Shown here in pieces: positions 32,298 through 42,100 of a stretch of 64,000 bases of DNA (its first letter is position 1; each line of letters begins with the position of its first letter). This DNA comes from Galdieria sulphuraria (taxonomy: Eukaryota; Rhodophyta; Bangiophyceae; Galdieriales; Galdieriaceae), in assembly GCF_000341285.1 (NCBI RefSeq), contig NW_005178473.1:62001-126000 (forward strand). The letters run 5' to 3'. The notes under the pieces were generated by a model, which ran no database searches, was not told the DNA's origin, and was given only the letters and a program-made list of their open reading frames with translations. Made by a program: the position numbers and the translations under genes.

Positions 32298-34867
32298 TTA
32301 TAAAGGCCACTTTTCACTTTCATCTACCATCGATTCAATCCAACCATTTCCATTGAAGACTGTCGTAGAAACAATAACGATACGCTTTCCACTGGAATAG
32401 GCCAACGCTTTCATTGCTGCAGCTTCTGCTCTCGTTATGCCTCCAATCATCACAACCACAGCATCAAACAAGGGTTTTCTATTTTTCATTTCTATGGAAA
32501 CTTGATAACGTTCATGCAATATATCTTCTTCAAAAGCACTATGTCCATTTTTGAACACAGTGCAGAGAGTAGATAGCAACTTTTTCCAAGCATTGTCATC
32601 CAAAGCGCCTTGGATGACTCGAGCAGAAAGAGGAATATATCCAGAGAAGGCTTCTGCTTCTTCTATATCAGAAATGGACTCTATTCTCACAATGATGAAG
32701 ATATATCTTCAACCAAAAAGATATACACCGACCTTTAGGCTGATAATCAACCAACAAACGAAGCGCAGTTCGACAAACAGTCCAAGTAGCGACTTTGGGT
32801 GGAGAGAAACGTTTTCCTAAAGCACTGAAAATTGCAGGATCCTTAGCTCTTACTAGGAGACCTGCCTGTTCCAAGTTTTGTAACAATACAATGGTGCCAA
32901 CCCCATAAGTTGATAATATTTCACGCATCAAAAGATCGAAAGTATCTCCTTCCATACCGTCATCTATGGAACATGATAAACATCTACTTTCAATGATGAA
33001 AGAACGACACTTACTCGTCAAACTCCACAAACAAATCAATCGAAGAAGGTTAGGTAATGGTTCTTGTCTCGCAATACAGCCAAGTAAATAGTGTACGTGA
33101 CTAGAACGATTTTATCCGATGAAACCATTCCATGAAAATAGATATACCTCTTTTCAACGCTAGTCTCTAGTAATTGTCGCTCTATATGGTATCTTCACGC
33201 AAACCTTTGAATAAGATGTTCATCCAAGCAACTAAACTTACTTTTGCTTGAAAGAATAACTTTCAAAAGTTCTTTTAGAAATTTCAGAAGCCAATTCGGT
33301 ATGAAATGATATGGCTTCCTGTTCTGCCTTAATGCTGGTGAGATTTCTCACAAAATCCTTGACCTAAACAATGTTTTATATTTCATGCTATTTGTTCAAT
33401 AGAGTCATCAGACTCACTTCCGATATATCTGCACGTTCTGGACTAGGCTTCGACCGATAAAAGTCTCGCATGCTGGAGGCCATAGTACCCAGTCGTTCCT
33501 TGATCTAGTTTCAATCCAATCTACAAACAAGACCCAATGTTCTTACAGTTGCCACAGAAAAATTGCGATCTTTTAACTGATCAAATACAGAATCTTTTGG
33601 AGTAATATGTGCTATACAAGTTGAATGACTATCAAGAATAGTTTCCTTCTTTGGTTCATCCATAGAAGTTTCTTTGGAAGAGCCACGATTCATTGCATCA
33701 TATACAAAACTGGTATTGGTCAAATGAAAAGTTTCATCCAACAATCCTGCAAAGCTAGATTGGGTTACTAATGGAGTAATCAGGTCCACACTTCGGTCAA
33801 ATATAATCATCAATAAATTACTACTGTCTTGACCCTTTCAATAGTGTAAGAGAAGAAGAATTCGAGAAGAAGATAAAAGGTACCTCAATATGAGAGGATA
33901 TGGACGCTCCTCTACCTCGAGGCCTATTTGAAAAAATAATCATACAACTTCTTCGGTGACTAATTTCAGTCATACCTAGGCGTTTTTGTTCTTTTTTCAT
34001 TATAATATCGTGATAAATACTTTGAAAGTCTGCAACTATTTTTACCTATTCCTCGTATATGTTGGAATGGTCCCAACACTTCCTCCAACTCTATCAAGGA
34101 CTGTGCCAAGTGAAGAATGTTATTATAATCACCATCGATAGTCATATCTCTAAAACTATGAGGTTGATCCAATGTCAACAGATCTCTTTCGACAGCAGCA
34201 AACCCCTTTTTTCCCACGTCAATCTAATAGAGTTTTAAGAAATAATCAACGTACCAACGGTAACTCTGTAAACTCTATGAAAGGATCTAATCCAGCTTGT
34301 TCAAAATAAAATTCGAAAACTGAGCTTTTTCTGGGTATCAAAACACATAAGAAACGAAAAGTGTCCTCGTTCGCAGACACAGGATGGGTGCTCCTCGTTG
34401 AAGAGAGAATGCTCACGACTAAGTCTTTCATTACTAAACACAATTCAACAAACTTGACATAAATTACCCTCACTAATTTGTTTAGCAGCGTCCACTCTCC
34501 CTGTTCGGACAATAAACACAAACTGCTTGATCGACATCTGTTGCAAAGCATCCGATAAAGAATCTTCCGGTATTTGTTTCAATCTTTTGGAAAAAACTCC
34601 CAAATTCTCAAAACTTTGAACACCGTGCTCTTTTAAAAAAGTATTGTCCGTCCACAAGTCTAACATCCTGGGGAGTCCTAACCTATATCGTTGACAGTTA
34701 CATCACTTTACACTTGTTTCACCCATATGGCGCATATACCTATTATCATATAAGGCGTGTTCAAAGAGCAATATTTTTGGTCCAGGTAATATAGATAAGG
34801 TTTCTGCAAGTTTACTTTGTCCTATATTTTTTAGATAGACGTAAAGATCCAAAGTTTCTGATAACAT
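32298..34867 (-). CDS. VPS33: Sec1/Munc18 protein VPS33 (HOPS/CORVET)
   Basis: SNARE-templating subunit of the HOPS and CORVET tethers at endosome and vacuole. The gene is cut into about nine or ten short exons. Readable pieces in order: MLSETLDLYVYLKNIGQ and LPGPKILLFEHALYDNR (34867..34740), MLDLWTDNTFLKEHGVQSF (from 34682), FRFLCVLIPRKSSVFEFYF, TIDGDYNNILHLAQSLIELEEVLGPFQHIRGIGK, FDRSVDLITPLVTQSSFAGLLDE, SSMRDFYRSK, STYGVGTIVLLQNLEQAGLL, and the last exon (from about 32690) SGYIPLSARVIQ with VVVMIGGITRAEAAAMKAL and FNGNGWIESM. These align along the whole of animal and plant VPS33. Several splice sites near 34220-34450 remain uncertain because the implied introns would be under 40 nt. A few N-terminal residues (KFTLE) before the chosen Met also look conserved, so the true start may lie in an upstream exon. 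Confidence 0.88.
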
Positions 34868-35044
34868 TTCCAACGTGAATTTCTACAAAGTGAAAAGAAT
34901 CACTTTCAACTTTATAGTTTGGATGATTATGATTCTTTCTGGTCAAAGGAATATAAACTTGTCAATACAATAAGAACTTACAGGATACTCTATATTGGAA
35001 AGGAGAATGGAATAGAATGAACGATTCCCGATATCTCAAGTTGA
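34868..35044. promoter_or_regulatory. Putative shared promoter of VPS33 and VMA21
   Basis: The two start codons face away from each other with 177 bp between them, so both promoters must lie here or inside the transcripts. It also contains a donor/acceptor pair on the minus strand (GTAAGT near 34981 and TTTGTAG near 34885) that would fit a 5' intron of VPS33. No named motif was identified. Confidence 0.5.
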
Positions 35045-35341
35045 ATGATACTCGTGTCGTCTCGTATGGGTTGTTTGAATGAAACGAATAGACAAGTTGT
35101 CAAACGTTTTATTCTTTTCTCTGTTCTCTTATTGACTCTTCCTCTTTTTATATTTCTTTATATACAACGAGGGGGAGGAAGTTTTCTGTTGAAATATTTG
35201 GGTTGGAGAAATAGCTTGCAAACGAGTGCTTTTTTGGCAATAGTTATCGTTCAAATAGTGCTAATATCCTATGTTATACTTGCAGTGAGAGAAGAATGGA
35301 ATACTTGTAACCAAACAAGTCAGTTGCACAAGGACGATTAG
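35045..35341 (+). CDS. VMA21: VMA21-like V-ATPase assembly factor
   Basis: A 98-residue protein with two hydrophobic spans (about residues 22-40, RFILFSVLLLTLPLFIFLYI, and 59-80, TSAFLAIVIVQIVLISYVIL) joined by a short loop containing GGGSFLLKYLGW. This is the architecture of VMA21, an ER chaperone that assembles the Vo sector of the vacuolar proton ATPase. In the family the second helix ends V-x-x-A-x-x-E, here VILAVREEW. A second in-frame Met at 35066 gives a start closer to the usual length of the cytosolic head. Yeast VMA21 ends with a dilysine signal; here the tail is QLHKDD, so ER retrieval may differ. Divergent from VPS33, whose product works on the same organelle. Confidence 0.78.
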   Translation: MILVSSRMGCLNETNRQVVKRFILFSVLLLTLPLFIFLYIQRGGGSFLLKYLGWRNSLQTSAFLAIVIVQIVLISYVILAVREEWNTCNQTSQLHKDD

Positions 35342-35384
35342 GAAAACTGGGTATATACAAAGTGCAAGTGGATAATACAAGTAA

Positions 35385-35404
35385 AGAGAGAGAGAAAGAG
35401 AGAA
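35385..35404 (+). repeat. GA-rich microsatellite upstream of LeuC
   Basis: An imperfect (GA)n/(GAAA) run ends about 37 bp before the LeuC start codon. Purine runs of this kind are common in promoters and 5' UTRs; a role is not shown. Confidence 0.7.
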
Positions 35405-35440
35405 AATTTAATTGTTTTTCTCTCATTCGTCGAAAAAAGC

Positions 35441-37102
35441 ATGTCTACAGAGATGAACACTTGCCAATCGATTCTTAGTTTTTCAAACAATAACTTTGTA
35501 TCTGTGTTACTTTCTTCAGCAAAGAAACCTTTAAAAAGTCAAAATATTCTATTTGGAAAGCGAAAATGGGGTACTTCAACGTTGAAGAAGAAGAAGAATC
35601 GACAGGGACAAGGTTTCGTGCCTTCTGTACAGAGAAAAGACACAAACCTCACAACTTTTCAACCACTGACTGCCACTGTAGCTCCTCCTAAAAGTAGTCG
35701 CCACGTTGCTTCTTCAGTTAGTAACTCTGTCCAACACCCTATGACACTGACTGAGAAGATATTGTCAAAGGCAGCCAACAGACCTTGTGTGAAGCCAGGA
35801 GAGAATATTTGGGTTAACGTAGACGTTCTAATGACACACGACGTTTGTGGTCCAGGTACAATAGGAATCTTCAAAAGGGAATTTGGAGAAAACGCAAAAG
35901 TATGGGATCCCGAAAAAGTGATCATCATTCCTGACCACTACATCTTTACGGCAGACCAAAGAGCTAATAGGAACGTCGATATACTTCGTGAATTTGCAAG
36001 AGAGCAAAATATCAAATATTTTTACGATATCAAAGACAGACAAAACTTTTTAAATAACCCAGACTACAAAGGTGTATGTCACATTGCATTAGCGCAAGAA
36101 GGACACACCAGACCTGGTGAAGTGTTATTTGGAACAGACTCGCATACTTGTAATGCAGGAGCTTTTGGAATGTTTGCTACAGGTATTGGAAATACAGATG
36201 CTGGGTTTATTTTGGGTACAGGAAAGCTTCTTATCAAGGTTCCAGCAACTATGAAGTTTGTGTTTCATGGAGATATGCCGGATTATCTACTGGCAAAAGA
36301 TTTGATACTTCAAATTATAGGAGATATTTCAGTATCTGGTGCAACGTATCGTACTTTGGAATTTTCTGGAGATATCATATCTCAACTATCGATGGAGGAA
36401 AGACAAACGTTGTGCAACATGGCTATTGAAGCTGGAGGAAAGAATGCAGTCATTCCGTGTGACCAAACTACTTCTGAATATCTCAAGGGTAGGACGCAGC
36501 GTTCCTATGAAGTATTTCAGACTGATTCAAGTGCCGACTTGTATTCCCATAGAGAATACATTACACATCAACTGGAGCCAGTAGTAGCAAAACCTCATTC
36601 TCCAGATAATCGAGATCTTGCAAAGAACTGCAGCGATGTTAAAGTTGATCGGGTATATATTGGTTCCTGCACTGGAGGAAAGACCGAAGACTTTATTGCT
36701 GCTGCACGAATATTCAAGGACAGAAAAGTAAAGATCCCCACTTTTCTAGTTCCTGCAACGAGACAAGTATATGATGACATTTATCGTCTTTCCATAGGAG
36801 GACAAACACTGGCTCAGATATTTGAACAAGCGGGCTGTATTGGACCTGCGCCTCCTTCATGTGCGGCATGTTTAGGTGGACCTAAAGATACATTTGCACG
36901 CATCAACGAACCTCTAGTGTGTGTATCCACTACCAATAGAAACTTTCCTGGTCGTATGGGGTCCAAAGATGGCCAAGTATATCTCGCTTCTCCATATACG
37001 GCAGCAGCAACTGCATTGACAGGATATGTGACGGATCCTCGTCAAGTTTATGATTTTGGTACCGAACACCGTTCAGCATACTCACTAGTTGACTCTGCGT
37101 AA
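35441..37102 (+). CDS. LEUC: 3-isopropylmalate dehydratase large subunit, plastid precursor
   Basis: Isomerises 2-isopropylmalate to 3-isopropylmalate in leucine synthesis. The gene has a single exon of 553 residues. The first 95 or so are Ser/Thr/Lys-rich without family similarity, fitting a plastid transit peptide; the enzyme begins at PMTLTEKILSKAANR. Motifs include NVDVLMTHDVCGPGTI, HTRPGEVLFGTDSHTCNAGAFG and DAGFILGTGK. The three [4Fe-4S] ligands lie in YIGSCTGGKTEDF (around residue 410) and SCAACLGG (around 474 and 477). The end LASPYTAAATALTGYVTDP is typical. The form is the plant/bacterial LeuC separate from the small subunit LeuD, which must be encoded elsewhere. Confidence 0.96.
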   Translation: MSTEMNTCQSILSFSNNNFVSVLLSSAKKPLKSQNILFGKRKWGTSTLKKKKNRQGQGFVPSVQRKDTNLTTFQPLTATVAPPKSSRHVASSVSNSVQHPMTLTEKILSKAANRPCVKPGENIWVNVDVLMTHDVCGPGTIGIFKREFGENAKVWDPEKVIIIPDHYIFTADQRANRNVDILREFAREQNIKYFYDIKDRQNFLNNPDYKGVCHIALAQEGHTRPGEVLFGTDSHTCNAGAFGMFATGIGNTDAGFILGTGKLLIKVPATMKFVFHGDMPDYLLAKDLILQIIGDISVSGATYRTLEFSGDIISQLSMEERQTLCNMAIEAGGKNAVIPCDQTTSEYLKGRTQRSYEVFQTDSSADLYSHREYITHQLEPVVAKPHSPDNRDLAKNCSDVKVDRVYIGSCTGGKTEDFIAAARIFKDRKVKIPTFLVPATRQVYDDIYRLSIGGQTLAQIFEQAGCIGPAPPSCAACLGGPKDTFARINEPLVCVSTTNRNFPGRMGSKDGQVYLASPYTAAATALTGYVTDPRQVYDFGTEHRSAYSLVDSA

Positions 37103-37226
37103 AAATGGTGAAGGGGGATTGGATTAAAATAAAAGAACATAATCGATGAAAAGCGTCTTGTTTCTATCCAATCATCATCGTCCAAAAATGGAGATTGTAT
37201 AAACCCAATCCCAAAGCAAGTTGCAC

Positions 37227-37853
37227 ATGTCTTTTATTCAAACCAACTGTCTTATACCCAAACGATTGGGGTTCAAAACCTGTTGCTCTCGACAGAAACA
37301 TAAGGTAACTTGATATATCTGATAAACTTTCTGGGTGCTTACATACGACACCTCATCTTGCAGTTGCTAAAAGTGTTGCGTCAAAGCAGTTGTCATCCCA
37401 GTTCTATAGTAACTTGGCATTGTAGTGAGCAAGGTAACGTCCTTCACAATAGGCCAACATCACACCACTCAACTCTTCGTTTTCCTAGTACCCTCTGGCA
37501 ATGTCGCCGTGACCAGACCGCTTACCATTCCTTTACAAGATGATACCCAGTTGACCTTTATGTTTTCTTATGCTGATATGTTACAGTTGGTTGAAAAGTT
37601 GAATCAGTTGGTGCTTTCCTTTCGCAACGCTGCTGAAGCAACAGCACAACGAAAGAAAACCGTGCAACCGACGTTTGAATATTATTGTCAACGCAATGGT
37701 CTATTCATTCACATGGAATGCAATCCAAACCTTTTTACCAGTGCTTTTCAAGCGAAAGTATATATCCGAGTATATGATGACAAAATAAGGGTACATTCAC
37801 AAGCCAGTTTGACCACTTTGATGGATGTGTTGAGAAAATGGAAAAGAGAATAA
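37227..37853 (+). CDS. Unrecognised protein, probably plastid- or mitochondrion-targeted
   Basis: Three exons (37227..37304, 37364..37433, 37489..37853; introns 59 and 55 nt) join in phase to 170 residues. The first 50 residues (MSFIQTNCLIPKRLGFKTCC then RQKHKLLKVLRQSS) are basic, Ser/Cys-rich and lack acidic residues, as in an organelle presequence. The rest is a compact soluble domain: VAVTRPLTIPLQDDTQLTF, an amphipathic helix SYADMLQLVEKLNQLVLSF, EYYCQRNGLFIHME, and the end AKVYIRVYDDKIRVHSQASL and LMDVLRKW. I do not recognise the family. The stop TAA (37851-37853) lies 4 nt before the next gene's ATG on the same strand. The splice model rests on phase, intron size and consensus only. Confidence 0.7.
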
Positions 37854-37857
37854 ACTG

Positions 37858-38512
37858 ATGAATGATTTCGATGACATGTCTTGTACACCTTCACTTGTTC
37901 AATTGGAAACCAACTTGGGTACTTTGGTCGTTGAACTTTATTGGAAACAGTAGGTGGAGAGTCTTCTTCCTTTAACGGCAACTGATATCGATGCCGTGCG
38001 TGCTTCTTTCACTTATAGCGCACCCAAAACTTGTCACAACTTTGCACAGTTAGTACAACGACAGTATTACGACGATGTTGCGTTCCATCGCGTCGTTCAC
38101 GACTTTATTGTACAAGGAGGTGACCCTACCGGAACAGGTAGAGGTGGAACAGTAAGTGAGCATATCTCCATCCACAGTATTTTCATTTCTAGTCCATTTA
38201 CGGTGGTGTATTTGAAGACGAGATAACCGATGACTTGCGACACACAGGAGCAGGGATCTTATCCATGGCTAATGCAGGTCCCAATACCAACGGGAGTCAA
38301 TTCTTTCTTACCTTAGCGCCTACACCCCATCTGGATGGTATGTTGAGATGGTAGTTGAATTGACTGAAACTCAGGGCACAAAAGGAAAACACACTATTTT
38401 TGGTAGAGTCAAGAGGGGAATACAAGTGTTGAAAAGAATAGGCAACGTCGAAACCGACGCATATGACCGGCCTTTACAAACAGTGAAGATAATCAAAGCA
38501 TATCCTGTGTGA
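37858..38512 (+). CDS. Cyclophilin-type peptidyl-prolyl isomerase, PPIL1-like
   Basis: Four exons (37858..37949, 38019..38151, 38193..38337, 38385..38512) give 165 residues, as in PPIL1, a spliceosome-associated cyclophilin. Motifs: [57 protein letters not shown] (with the catalytic-site FHR and QGGD), [38 protein letters not shown] and [11 protein letters not shown]. The last intron (47 nt) uses an acceptor that gives LDGKHTIFG. A second Met six codons on (37876) may be the real start, since PPIL1 begins a few residues before VxLET. It converges with the Elongin A-like gene, 7 nt between stops. Confidence 0.92.
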
Positions 38513-38519
38513 CTTTCAA

Positions 38520-39122
38520 CTAATTATCTTGTTTATTTCTGCAGTGAGAAACCTTACGAGTTTTAGCCACCCGTGAATAAAGTTGTTGACGAGCTTCCAA
38601 TTTGAGTTTCTGTAACTGACTGGTAGCCTTCTTTTTGATCATCCAACTGTCGGCATTCACTCTCCATTTGCGCCTCCTCTCTCGACCATCTTTTGATAAC
38701 TGTGCACTGTTTCTATTGGTCACCATTTTGGCCACTCTATGTTGTTTCTTTTCCAAAGTAGCTATTTCATATCGTTGTTGTAACTTTGTTCTTGCTTGAT
38801 GCAAACACTGTTTGCGTTTTTCCTCCTCTTCTCGATACCTTTGACGACTATTCCAAGAGTTATCCATATGAAAATCGCGTTTTAATAACGCCGCCCATAA
38901 AACTTCAAACACTGCTTCCCTCCCTGGATTATTGTCTTCCAATCGTTGCAAATCTTTTGCTCCACAAAGACAACCCACTTTATATAAGAGTTCATCCGGC
39001 ACATCTCCAAGAGCACCCACTTTACCAGTGTTCCGGGCTATCCAATTCAAACACACACTTCTCAAAGAAGGACAAGGTTTGTCACCATTTTTTACTGTAG
39101 TTGGTTTCCAACCACTTTTCAT
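38520..39122 (-). CDS. Elongin A-like protein (RNA polymerase II elongation / ubiquitin ligase adaptor)
   Basis: One exon, 200 residues. The first 90 residues fit the Elongin A family: PSLRSVCLNWIARNTGKVGALGDVPDELLYKVGCLCGAKDLQRLEDNNPG then VFEVLWAALLKRDF, i.e. a BC-box-like helix, the GDVP-ELL turn, LxRLEDxNP and the W...L..RDF ending. The remainder is highly basic and coiled-coil-like (QRYREEEEKRKQ, KWRVNADSWMIKKKATSQLQKLK). Elongin A binds Elongin B/C and aids elongation or RNA polymerase II ubiquitination. An upstream in-frame ATG at 39137 would overlap the TOR stop. The chosen ATG (39122-39120) is separated from the TOR stop by one nucleotide. Confidence 0.85.
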   Translation of the reverse strand: MKSGWKPTTVKNGDKPCPSLRSVCLNWIARNTGKVGALGDVPDELLYKVGCLCGAKDLQRLEDNNPGREAVFEVLWAALLKRDFHMDNSWNSRQRYREEEEKRKQCLHQARTKLQQRYEIATLEKKQHRVAKMVTNRNSAQLSKDGRERRRKWRVNADSWMIKKKATSQLQKLKLEARQQLYSRVAKTRKVSHCRNKQDN

Positions 39123-39123
39123 A

Positions 39124-42100
39124 TTACCAAAAGGCACACCAACCGATATAGCATTGACACAAATTTTCCACTTTCATGGCTTCCACAATCAATCGATCCA
39201 CTTGGGAAGATACCGTCCAACCTACTTGTTGACGATCATCAAAGTCTTTGCCAGTTAATTTATTGTGTACTCGACGAATGACTGCTAATGCTCTTCGGTT
39301 GACAGCTTCATTCATGTTTTCAATGGCTTCCGAACCTTGAAGACGTTCCATATCTCGATGACGAATTTCCACTGGAGTTTCTCCTGGACGTAAAGAAAAA
39401 CCACGACGAGAGTTGGTATTCCACATGGAGTCTTCTTCTTCTTCTGTTCCCACTTTCTCTCCTTGGATACGAGCAATATCTGATAAACTAAAACCATAAG
39501 GACCTTGTAACAAATGCTTATTCTTGGAAAGCAAATGTGCATTGCCCTGATCTCCTTCCTCTTCCACTATAAAACGAGCACGACTAGTGTTATCTGCCAT
39601 AGAAAATGCAAATGTTTTCATGGAACGACCACTCTTCGTCTTTTCCAAACCATTCACACCTTTACCTGATGACTCTTGAGAATAGCCTACATGGCGTCCA
39701 ACAATAATATCTTCTGCAGTACCCAATAAACGCCAATTGATCAAGGGATCATGTACAAACGCTTCTAACATCGCCATCAAAGAGTCCTTATTATCTCGAA
39801 GGACACTCATCACACTTTCACATGTATGTCGGAAATAACCTTCAATTCCACAAACTTCCATTGCATTGACCAACATTCTGGTCAATCTAAAGGGAATCTT
39901 TTCAGGAAATTTTTCTCTCAACATAGCAACTTCAAAACAATCTCCAAAATCAATATGAATGACGCGCCCAGTATTTCGTTCCAACATCAGATTGCTAGGA
40001 TGGCGATCTCCTAAACCTAACACGTAACCTACCATCGACATGGTTGCCAAAGAACGGGTATAAGTAGTTCGCTTATCTAACCACATCTCTGAATTCCTAC
40101 TCTTCAACCAAAGCACTCGACTAAGGTCTGCACCAGTGGTGTTGGATAGAGCGTATTCAAAAACTTCCACTTTTTGTATCAAAGTCAAGTTATCATAATC
40201 TGGAGCCATTTGTAACATCAAACGATGCTCCACATTCAAAAGAATCTTTCTTTGTTCTCTAAACTCTCTTATTAAACTATGCAATGTATCACAACCAGGA
40301 ACCCAACCAATTAGACCCGTGTTTGGACTCAAAGGAACTACTGAGAATCGCTTGATCATCAAAGCTTTCGAGTTGGTTGAAGCATTTTGAGAAAGCAACT
40401 CATTTACCAAACCAAATAGCTGCATGACACGCTCATCTTGTCGCAAGTCTTCGTGACCTTTCAATAAAAAGGCATGTTCTCTTCCATCACTTCCATACAC
40501 AATCAGTCTTCTCGGACGTTGTTTTGAATTGATAACTTGTACAGTAGGACTGAAACCAGCTATCCGTACGATAGATACTTGATTGCTTTCAAAGCTTGGT
40601 GAATAAGTACCAGGAATAGCCAACTCCAAATTACTAGCACGCAACAATTTAGGTGAGACATGAGCAAGATCCAAACTGGTCATAGACGGCAACTGCTTAT
40701 TGATCCTTCTGAAGACATGATAATAAAGATCCCAAGCCTGATTCATATCCGATTCTTTACCACTTGCTTTGAAACGTCGGCACCATTCCGCTGCTTCTGC
40801 CAAATCTCTTCCAAATTCCTTAATAAAGGCAGCTTCTCTAGCAGTTTCAGGACCCAATTCCAGCATAGCATGCAAAGGTTCAAGTACTTCCAACATTCCT
40901 TCCACATTATGCTCTCCGAAATACAATCGACTGGCTTCTTCTAAACCTTCATGCCACATTTCATGCCAAAGGATAGCAACTCGAACCAACTCTTTAGAAA
41001 CAGTTTCAGCTTGTTCTACCAAAGTAGCAGAATGTAGTCTTAGGGCATTCAAAATTTCCTCTGCTGCTTCTCGACGAACTTTGTTGGTAGATTTAGCTGC
41101 CACATGCAATGGATATACCAAAGCTTGTGGATGGGCACGACCTATACGAACCATAAGAGAACGAACAGTAGAACGAACAGCTTGATTGGGAGAATGCAAT
41201 CTTGCAAAGAGTTGAGGAATAACATCCAACCACAAGTCTACTTCTGCCGCAGCTATGCCAGCGTTGATGGAAGCACTCACTTCCGTCATTCCTCCGTAAC
41301 GGAACCACAGTGTCAACAAACGAAGAATATCTTGTAGACGAATTGCTGTTTCAGAACAAAGCGATAATGTTCGAAAGAATCCATTGATTGCTTGAATAAC
41401 CAGCTCTTTCGGTTCATCACGAAATGAGTCAGAACGATAGAAATGCGAACTTGTTCCAAGGAGATGTTTCTTTTTGCGTTTGGATAAAACTTCTCCATGA
41501 GAAGAAACCAATTCTGCGTTCAAAGAAGCCCAAACGTGCCAAGTTTTGTACCAATTGGGATTCATTTCCGTTGCTTTCTTAGCAAACTGAAGAATAGAAT
41601 CAGCTGAAATATTATGCAACGACATTTCAGGAATATCCACTTGTGCTTCATCTGAACTGCTGTTATCAGAGTCGAAAAATTCTGTAACTGATTGTGAACG
41701 AGAACGCAAAGGTGTCATTTCGTCTTGTAAATTTTTACCCCATTTAGCAAGTTTTAGATAAAGACGAGCAGCAAGATGATCTTCTTCGTCTTCTTCTCGT
41801 TTGGGTTGTCGAGAAACATGCGATGCCGCTAATTGTTTGAGATAAGAAAATGCTTTCATCTTTCTACCTGCCACATATACATGTTTTAAAAGTGCAAAAG
41901 CAATCTCTGGATGAGCATCTTTTAATGCTTCATTGAGATCCCAAGAATCAACATCATCACTATGCAATGCTTCGTTTGGACTCAATAACCATCTTAATGA
42001 CTCTGCCGACATAGGAAGACGTCCAGACTTGCGACAAAGACTCGTAAATTTGATCCACTCTTCCATCGAATCAAAAGGATGAAAAACCAAACATCGGACT

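Noticed and set aside
34210-34450. Exact VPS33 splice sites around exons 2-4
   Set aside because: The phase-compatible options give introns of 31-43 nt or remove conserved residues; no choice was clearly right, so only the gene span is given.
37264-37285. tRNA T-arm-like sequence GGGGTTCAAAACC
   Set aside because: The stem does not pair, and no D-arm, anticodon arm or acceptor stem surrounds it; it lies in exon 1 of the unknown protein.
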